Assembly: GCA_030770535.1 (NCBI GenBank)
Contig: JASVEC010000002.1
Span: 930,001 to 994,000, forward strand
DNA from: Batkoa obscura
Taxonomy: Eukaryota; Entomophthoromycota; Entomophthoromycetes; Entomophthorales; Batkoaceae
Length of the DNA stretch: 64,000 nucleotides
Direction of reading: 5' to 3'
Positions 55,470-64,000 of this stretch are shown here, piece by piece. The number at the start of each line of letters is the position of its first letter. The first letter of the stretch is position 1. A program made the translations under genes and the position numbers. The notes under the pieces are model-generated. The model saw only the letters and a program-made list of their open reading frames with translations. It was not told the DNA's origin and made no database searches.

Positions 55470-58182
55470 TGAATTAATGAAATAAAGATTAAAATATAAT
55501 TGCTTTTATAAATGTAATTTTGATGTTGTAGCTTAATTATCGGTTATAATATGCTAAAAGGTTAATACTATAATAGATAAGGAGAATTTGTAAATGATCT
55601 AAATCTAATTACAATACAATTGTAATTAATAACTGAATAAAACAGATATTTAAATTGATTAATGATATTTTATAATTTTAGACATAGATATTTACAGTTA
55701 TTTATACTGTTTGTTAAAAAGAATGTTGATATATTTTGATAATAATTCCAACTCCACACAGGACCATAAAAATTTCAATTATCACGATTGAGCTTTTTAT
55801 TTAAATTAAAAAATAGCTCTATAAAATGGGGGTGCACTATTGAATTACTAGCAATTTAGCTTACTACAGAAATTCATCACAATCTCCCCAGTTTTTACTT
55901 GATTTGAAAATTGGATTTGAATTTCTTTGCCAATATTATTAAAGTTTAATTTTCTCCAAATATATATTTCATTATAATGTGAATAAAATGTTAGAATGGA
56001 TATTAGAATTGGAGACATTACAATTACTCGGATTTTTACCTTTATTGTTTTTACTACTTTACTATATTTAGAAGAATCTTCTTTATTAAATGATTATTTA
56101 TACAAAACATTATTTTTGAAAAATTAGAAGTTCAAATATAGTCAAATATCGCAGTATAGTAATAAGCCATTAAAATAATTTTATATAAACATTTAACTTT
56201 ATTAATAATTAAATTAAATAATAGAAAATGAATGATAAATATAGATTAGCTTTAAATAGATGTTATTTCTATTTTTAGATTGTAATCTTTATTTGTTTTA
56301 GTAACTAATTAAATATATATTAAGACTAAATTTTCTATAAAACTAATATAAAACCTTTTGATGACAGTTACCTTAGTTATTAGAATAAAAATTAAGGAGT
56401 ATAAATGTTAAAATTAATCAATGATAACTACACTAACTGAAATGTTAAACAAGATTATCTATTATATTTTAGAAAACCTTTGAAAAGAACTACGCATCCG
56501 AATGTTCTAATTATAATGACAAGAATATCATTTCAAAAATAGACTATTTTTCTTTTAAGTGCAGTAGTATATTGCATTTAAGTATCAACTTGTTGATGTA
56601 TTACTGTTATAACTATAATAAAATAAATACAGATATGACGATAATGATTCTAGTTTGATTAATGAATATCAACGGCTTTTGATTTTCAAAAATATTAAAA
56701 AATGATTAAGCAACTAATACCAAAATAACATACGTCAATATAACAGTTATATCTTGATATAAAAATGTTTTCTAAAGACAACTTAAAGATGCCTATAAGC
56801 TTCTTTTATACTATTTTTTTATTTAAAATTATAAGGTTATTTCAAAAGTAATCATAGTTTTTTGGCCATTAAATAAGCTGTTATTACTTGCAACAGAAGC
56901 TATATTTTTTGTCTAAGAAGGAAAATGATATTCAAGTAAAGGTATTTTGATATTGCTATTCGATACCTTTACACATGAGTTTATCCAAAATCTTTGATTA
57001 CTTTAAAAACTACTTTTATAATCAAAGTCAAAAATTAAAGATCAAAAAATTGTTGACTAAAATTTCGATAAAAATTATAACACTATAAGGTCAATCAGTT
57101 CAATCTAACTTATCCAAGTAATGAACGTTTATTTCTATAACAATTGTAATTGCGATTTTTGCTTTCTTAAAGCCTTTTAAAACAATTACTACTTAGATAA
57201 TCTTATATTTTTATCATTTTCTATTAGATTTTACAAAAAGTACATTCCAGCTTTTAAAGCATTATATCAGTATCAGTATGCTTTTTTGGTTTCATTTTTT
57301 CTACTTTTTAAGCGCTATTTGAACAGAAAGATTGTTAATAAAATTCCTAAACAAAAAAATGCATCCCTATATTGTTTTTTAAATTAACTCTTTACTGAAA
57401 ATGTGTTCTTATTCTCAGCTATCATAATAATATAACTTACTGTTATAATCATTACTATTTTTTTAATGATATATGACTTGCTGAATTATAATGGTAATAT
57501 AATTATTATTATAATAAGCAATTTAACCTGTATAAATATATTAAAGGAGTGTTGGCAAGTAAATGATTTTGTTGTGGATAAACTTTTTATTCTAACTTTT
57601 ATATATAATTATGTATAAAATGTTTTACAATCAAGTCTTTTATTAAGAAAATACAATAAAAAAATAAGTAATAGCATTATAATAACCTGAATTAGACTGA
57701 ACTCACATTGTATCCATAACCACATTAAACTATATTTTATAATAATTTTAACTTATTATAAACGCAGCTAACTCCTTTTATTTATAAGATTGTCAACTTT
57801 TGAAATAATATAATTATATCCATTTTTTGATACTTTGAAAGGTAAAAACCTAAGTGTTTTATTTAAAAATAAACAGTCTATATCAATCAATCATAAGTAT
57901 AGTTTTTTTTATCTAAAAATCAACTTCTAAAATAGCTATTTCATTTTCAAACAAGTGTTCCTAGTTTTCAGCTAGTAAAAAATCATCTCCTACTTTTTGC
58001 CATTTTAATTCTCAAAAATTTGCAATTGAAAACCAGTCAAACTTTGAAACTAGTAACCAAAAAATCCCAAGATTCAATTCCAATTCCAACTCTAGCTTGA
58101 TGGTCGAAAAAAAAATAATTAAGAAGCTAATTTCCTTTAACTCAAAAGAAAATTGAAAAAAATAGAATAAAGAACGACGATC
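55470..58182. other. Gene-free stretch before RRP5
   Basis: AT-rich DNA with one degenerate MITE (copy 28). No exon or RNA gene seen. The right end holds the RRP5 promoter and leader. Confidence 0.55.
57278..57368 (-). mobile_element. MITE copy 28, degenerate
   Basis: Begins GCTTTTTTGGTTTCATTTTT and ends GCATCCCT with the AAGCGCT centre kept. Termini and flanks have drifted; an old copy. Confidence 0.75.
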
Positions 58183-61100
58183 ATGGCTAATAATAAAAGA
58201 AGGTTAAGTCCAGTTAAAAGTAAAGATTTTCCACGTGGAAAAATCGAGAAGAAGACAAATGATAAAGTTGATGAAAGAGAAAGAGAGGTAATTTAGATTT
58301 TTATTTCTATTTTATTAAAATAAAGACTAATTCTTTTTTCAACAGGATGTTTTATTTTCCACCCCAAAAGAAAAAAAATCTCGTACAGTAAAAAAGAGTA
58401 AGAATACAAAATCTCAAGCGAGTGATGAACCAAAACTTGAATCTGAAGAAGTTAAATTAGATACTACTCTTATTAAGGTAAGCCCTTATTAATTTCATAA
58501 TTTTTCTACAAAAATTAAAACCATTAATCTTCTATAGGATTTATCTACTTCCACCTTAATGTTAGGTACAGTGAGCCGTATCCTACCATTGGGCCTAATC
58601 ATTTCTTTACCAAATATGATCACAGCTAGCTGTGATATAACTGAAATATCTTCTGAATATACCAAACAATTAGAGCTTATAGAATCTGAAGACTCATCCT
58701 CAGTGCCAGATCTCAATTCAATGTATCAATTAGGAGAATATGTATTATGTAGTGTTAAAAAAATTGACTTAGAAAGTAAAAAAGATCGAGTTAAAATTAG
58801 TTTGTTACCTAAAGTGATCAATTCAGGTGTCGTAGCTAAGGACATTACTGAAGGCTTAATGCTTGCTGGTAGCATCAAAAGTATAGAAGATCATGGTATT
58901 CAATTGGATTTAGGTATTAAAGACAAAATTGGATTTTTACCAAAGAGTGAATATGAAGATAGTACCAATGTTTTGATGGTAGGAAAAACGATTATGTGTT
59001 GTATTGAAACTATTAACGGTAGAGTGATTAATTTGAGTTATAACAATAATAATAAAAAGAAAGTAAGTAAACCAATAAGTCATATTAATTCTATCATCCC
59101 TGGTATTCAAGTAGATTGTAAAATTAAACAAGTATTATCGAATGGATTAAAAGTATTATTTATGGGATTTTATGAAGCTACGATTAGTTTTTTTAATTTA
59201 AAAGAAAATCCAATGCATATTCAAGATTTAAATCAACATTATCAAATTGGTAAAAGTTTAAGAGCAAGAGTTATATTAACTAGTATTACTTCAATGGAGA
59301 AAAAGATCCAACTTTCTTTAAGACCGCATATCTTAGCTTTTGTCAATATTCATCAAGCATTGAGTAATTTTAAGCCTGGTAAGCAATTGAGTAAAGTTAA
59401 TATTGTTAGAAACGATCCTCGTTCAGGGTTATTATGTATGGCTTATAAGCAATCAGAAGTTAAAGAAGTGGAGGAAAGTAGCGATGAGGAGGAGGTTGAA
59501 AATGATATTATGGAATCTGAAGAAGGATCTGAAGAAGAGGATGACGATAGTGCTATGGGATCCGATATAGAAGAAGGCAGTGAAGAAGAAAGTAAAGAGG
59601 ACCTTAAAGAATCAAATGAAGAAGAAGAAGAATTTGAAAAGATTCCAATGTTTGTACCATTTTCTAAAGTATCTGATAAAGTATTAGAAAGTTTAAATGT
59701 GAAAGGAGGGCTTTATAATGTTGGTACGGAACATTCTGCAAGAGTCATTGGATCTTATGGATTTGAAGGGTTTATTAGATTAACTTTAGAAGAGTCTGTT
59801 GTTCAAGATGAATTTTATAGTATTAATGATTTAAATCCAGGTATGTTGGTGACTGCTACAGTTAAAGAAATTAAAAAGGGAAAAGGTGTCGAAGTTAGTT
59901 TAAGTAAAAATTTACAACATGCGTTTATCCCATTATCTCAAGTTGCTGATAGTGAAGTTTATGCATTAGATAAACGATTTAAAATTGGACAAACAGTTCC
60001 ATGTAGAGTATTAAAAGTTTATTTAGATACTAAAAGCATTATATTAACTTGTAAGAAATCATTATTGAATAGTAAATTACCAATTATATCAAAAGAGGAA
60101 GATGTTATCCCAGGTGTCCAATCTCATGGTGTTATTTCAAAGATATTAGATACTGGTTGTGTAGTTCATTTTTATAATGGTATATCAGGGTTTGCTCCAT
60201 TAAATCAATTAAGTGAAAAAATAATTGATGAACCTAAGAAAAGTTTTAGAGTGGGTCAAGTAATCAAATGTACTATTAAAAGCAAAACCGAAAATAGGAT
60301 TTCTATTAGTTTTAAAAATATTGAACAAAAAGAAAAGGTGGATCTTAATAAATTAAAAGAAGAAGTAGATAAATTAAAAGTGGGTACCTTAGTCAATGGT
60401 ATTATTTCTTCAATTGAAGATAATCGATTTTTAGTTCAATTAGAAAATAGTAATGTTATGGCAATTTTGTATTATGCTCATTTAAGTGATCATTCGGAAA
60501 AGCATTGTTTTGATATCGCTAAAAATGGATTTAAAATTGGACAATCAATTAAAAATTTATTAATTTTAAGTAAAGACAATCGTATGAAAGTAATTGTTAC
60601 AATGAAGTCATTGATTAAAAAAGCCATTCAATTGAATTCACTATTAGTCCCAGAGAAGATTGAAGGAGTTAAACAAGGAGATGTATTAATTGGATTTGTT
60701 AAAGGATTAACTAATTATGGTGTATTTGTTAACTTTTTAAATGATGTTAAAGGATTAGCTCCATTAAGTAATTTATCTAATAAGTTTGTCAACAATACAG
60801 CTGATTTGTTTTTTATTGGACAAACTGTTATTGCTTTAGTAGAAAATGTTAATCAAAATCAACAAGTTTCATTAAATTTAAAATCGGATATTATTAATCA
60901 AAAAATTGAACAAAACGAACAAATCAAACAATTAAATATTGAACAATTATTTATTCAATCTTATTTTGAAGAAAATGAACAAGTTAAAGTTAAGGATAAT
61001 AAACAAAAACAAGTGAATTATCATTTAGGTCAATTAATTGAAGTTGAATTGAAACAAAAATTAAATTATGGTTGGTTATTTAAAGTTAATAATAATATTG

Positions 61101-61528
61101 AGGGATTAGCTACTTTAGATCATTTACCTCAACAAAATTATTCAATTGGCGATAAAATTCAAGGTAGAATACTAGACATTGATAATCAAAATAATATGAT
61201 AGATTTATCTTTTAATACGAAATTTAATAAAGATAAATATCAACCTAAATTTGATTCAAGTAGTAAATCAAATAAAATGGATAAAGAAGTTAAGGATTTA
61301 TTAATAGAACAATCAAATAATAATAATAATATATCAGCAATTATTGAATTAGTTAAAGAAGATTATTTAATTGTATCTTTACCACAATATAAAGATATAA
61401 TTAGTTATGTTAATATTAAATCATATAATGAGCGTACATCACCTTTTTTAAAATATAAATATTTACAACAAATTAGCTGTAATTTAATTCAATTAAATGA
61501 AAATAGAAATCAAATATTATTAAAATTA

Positions 61529-61586
<58 letters not shown>

Positions 61587-64000
61587 TCAACAATAACAAA
61601 GTCAATAATAATATTAAAGGATTAGAAATTGGTAAAGAAGTTACAGGTATTGTTATGAAAGTATTGAAGAATTCACATAGAATAAGAGTTAGTTTACCAG
61701 AATTTAAAACTAATGGATTAATGGATTTTAATCAAATATTTAGTAATTATAATCAAATTGAAGATCCATTAAAGCCCTTTAAAGATTTCCCAATTAATAA
61801 ACAAATTCAATGTAAAATTATTGATATTTATGAACTAAAAGTAAAAACATCAATTAAAAATAAAAAAAATAAGATCATTGAATTATCTATGTTAAATGAA
61901 GATAACAATAATAAAAAGAATGAATACTCAATTGGTGATAAGGTATTAGGATTTATTAAAGCAGTTGATAAGAAGGGTATTTTAGTTAAATTAAGAAATA
62001 ATCGATTAGGATTAATTAATTATTTTGATATTTCTAAAGAATATAATATAATCAATAATTATCAACAATTGTTTAAAATAGGTATGCCATTAGAAGTAAA
62101 ACTATTAGAAACAATTAAAGAAGATAAAAAAATTGTTAATTTAACTTTAATTAATTGTAAATTATCAACTATCAAGTATGATATTTATCCAATAGCTTAT
62201 CAATCTTTATCTGAAATTAAAGTGGATAGTTTATTAACTGGGAAAATGAATTTGACAGATGTAAAGAAGAATTTAATGAATGGATTTGCTTTAAAATTTC
62301 ATATTAAAAATAATGAATATTCAGAATTAAAAGATATTAATGTTAAAGTACAAATAGATCAATTACAAGATAATTATAAAGATATTATTAATTTTATTAA
62401 TGAGAATTATAATTCCTTTTTAAAGTTAAAAGTATTACAAGTTAATGAAGATACAATATTTGCTTCATTAAGAGAGTCCATTGTTAATAGTAATAATTTT
62501 ACTGGAAGTGTTAAAAACCAGTTATTTGAAGCTATTGAAGATGAATTAATTGAAGGCAATGAAGTTACTGGGTTTGTTAAAAAGATTACAGATCGTGGAA
62601 TTAAATTATATTTAAACAACGATACTTTTGCTTTAATTGATAATGAAGATTTGATTAATTCAATTGGTAAAGATTGGAATAAAAAAATTCAACAATGTGA
62701 TGTTTTAAATGGAAAAGTTAAATCGTAAGTTTAATTCATTATTATTATTATAATCAAATAACAATATTAATCTCATTACTTATTAGTATTATTGATGGCA
62801 AAATCAAACTTAATACTATTACTCCAATCAGTAGTATTATCCCCAAACTTAAAGTCAAAAAACCAATTATTATAGAGAATGGAAGTTTTGTAATTGTCAA
62901 AGCCAAAATATTAAGAGCCCATAAAGGAGCAATTACTATGTTAATATTAAGAAATCGAAAATTGGCTGTTTGTGCTAAAAATGATCATCGATGTGAATTT
63001 CCAAAGAATATTAATAATTTAAAGAAAAATCAAGTTGTAGATGTTGCTTTAATGGATTTTGATGAAAACAAAAATGCTTATTTAGCTTCATTTAATCAAT
63101 TAAGTAAAGATGATGAAGACAGTGAGAACGAAAGTGAAGAGGAAGAGGAAGAAGAGATGGAAGACATCAAAGAAAGTAAAGAGAATGAAGATGAAATTGA
63201 TATGGAAGAAGAGGTTATGGAATCATCTGAAGAAATGGAACCATTGGATATTGATGAAGATGTAGAATCTTCAGAAGAAGAAGGGGATATTATGGATATT
63301 GAAGATGAAATGGAGGACAGCGAATCCGAATCTCAACCAAAAAAGAAAAAAGAAAAGAATCGATATTTATTACCAGAAGATACTACGGCTGATCAAAAAG
63401 CACCTCAAGTAGCTGATGATTATGAAAAATTAATTTTAGCTTCACCCAATGCCTCTTATCTTTGGATTAATTATATGGCGTATCATCTACAATTAACTAA
63501 TTTAGAAAAAGCAAGACAAGTTGGACAAAGAGCATTACAAACAATTAGCTTAAAAGAAGAAAATGAACGATTTAATGTTCATGTTGCTTTAATTAAACTA
63601 GAATATAAATTTGGAACCAAGGAAACATTAGAAAAGCAATTTCAAATATCTAAAGTATCAGTTAATCAACCTAAACATTTGTATTTACAATTAGCTAATA
63701 CTTATAAAGAAGATAAAAACGACCGAGAAGTAGAAAAAGTATATTTACAAATGCAAAAACGATTTGCACAAAGTCAAAAGATTTGGTTGACTCAAGTGGA
63801 ATATTATCTAACTAAAAAACAAAACGAGCAAGCACAAAAAATATTATCTCAATCATTAAAATCATTACCAAAAAGAAAACATATTAAAATCATTTTCAAA
63901 GCTGCTCAATTGCATTATAAATATACGAATTTTGAAACAGCAAGGACTTTATTTGAGGGGATTTTAGCCAATTATCAAAATAAATTGGATATTTGGGCCG
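58183..64000 (+). CDS. RRP5: rRNA biogenesis protein RRP5, C-terminus beyond the window
   Basis: Nucleolar U3-associated factor required for processing of both 18S and 5.8S/25S rRNA precursors. Exons 58183-58287, 58346-58477, 58538-62724, 62787 to past 64000; phases agree. The lysine-rich N-terminus is followed by a long array of S1 RNA-binding domains (for example LMLGTVSRILPLGLIISLP, GDVLIGFVKGLTNYGVFVNF, EVTGFVKKITDRGIKLYL), an acidic insert at about 59470-59640, an Asn run at 61530-61584, a second acidic stretch at about 63100-63340, and the start of the HAT/TPR-like half-repeats (DDYEKLILASPNASYLWINY, EKARQVGQRAL). At 1879 codons so far it is already about full length for human PDCD11; only the last HAT repeats should be missing. 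Confidence 0.95.
61530..61584 (+). repeat. (AAT)n microsatellite encoding poly-Asn in RRP5
   Basis: About 18 AAT codons in a row in frame between S1 domains. Confidence 0.95.

Overview
The window is very AT-rich, gene-poor eukaryotic DNA, most likely from an early-diverging fungus. Genes carry short GT-AG introns (about 45-85 nt, plus one GC-AG intron). The content includes a Dicer, a fungal-style V-ATPase subunit, RRP5, a CAF-1 large subunit, a class-A 7TM receptor and a protein related to the U11/U12-65K factor of the minor spliceosome. A Zoopagomycota/Entomophthoromycotina-like genome (Conidiobolus type) would fit, but this is inference from gene content and composition.

Layout. 1-1817: 3' part of the CAF-1 large subunit gene (+). 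3.0-4.5 kb: a decayed DNA transposon and a decayed host gene, both hit by MITEs. 4633-5957: VMA6 (-). 6837-7511: tubby/LURP-like gene (-). 9.4-11.1 kb: a solo LTR and the 5' half of a DNA transposon. 12047-16733: Dicer (-). 18.06-22.28 kb: an old antisense transposon copy split by a complete 2439-bp copy of the same family. 23775-24443: second tubby-like gene (+), whose 5' 473 bp matches the first. 24577-32129: a whole-looking Ty3/gypsy LTR retrotransposon. 34499-35554: broken Ser/Thr-rich secreted-protein gene. 38440-39372: class-A GPCR (+). 41234-41800: small heat-shock protein (-) with a heat-shock element. 45567-46127: unknown protein. 48795-48865: tRNA-Gly(UCC). 50156-52239: IQ-motif protein. 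52783-53297: short U11/U12-65K-like protein lacking RRMs. 53748-55469: secreted Tyr/Ser/Thr repeat protein (-). 58183 to the end: RRP5.

The main unifying structure is a transposon system. One apparently intact 2.4-kb element encodes a 567-aa DDE-type transposase of a superfamily I could not assign. About 28 hairpin MITEs of about 98 bp sit throughout the non-coding DNA. Each MITE looks like the first ~45 bp of such an element joined to its last ~45 bp, and both kinds of element make 4-bp target duplications of the form ATAT, ATTT, ATGT or AGAT. Two MITE copies 12 kb apart appear identical, so mobilisation was recent. Long stretches without genes hold mainly these MITEs, relics and plain AT-rich sequence.
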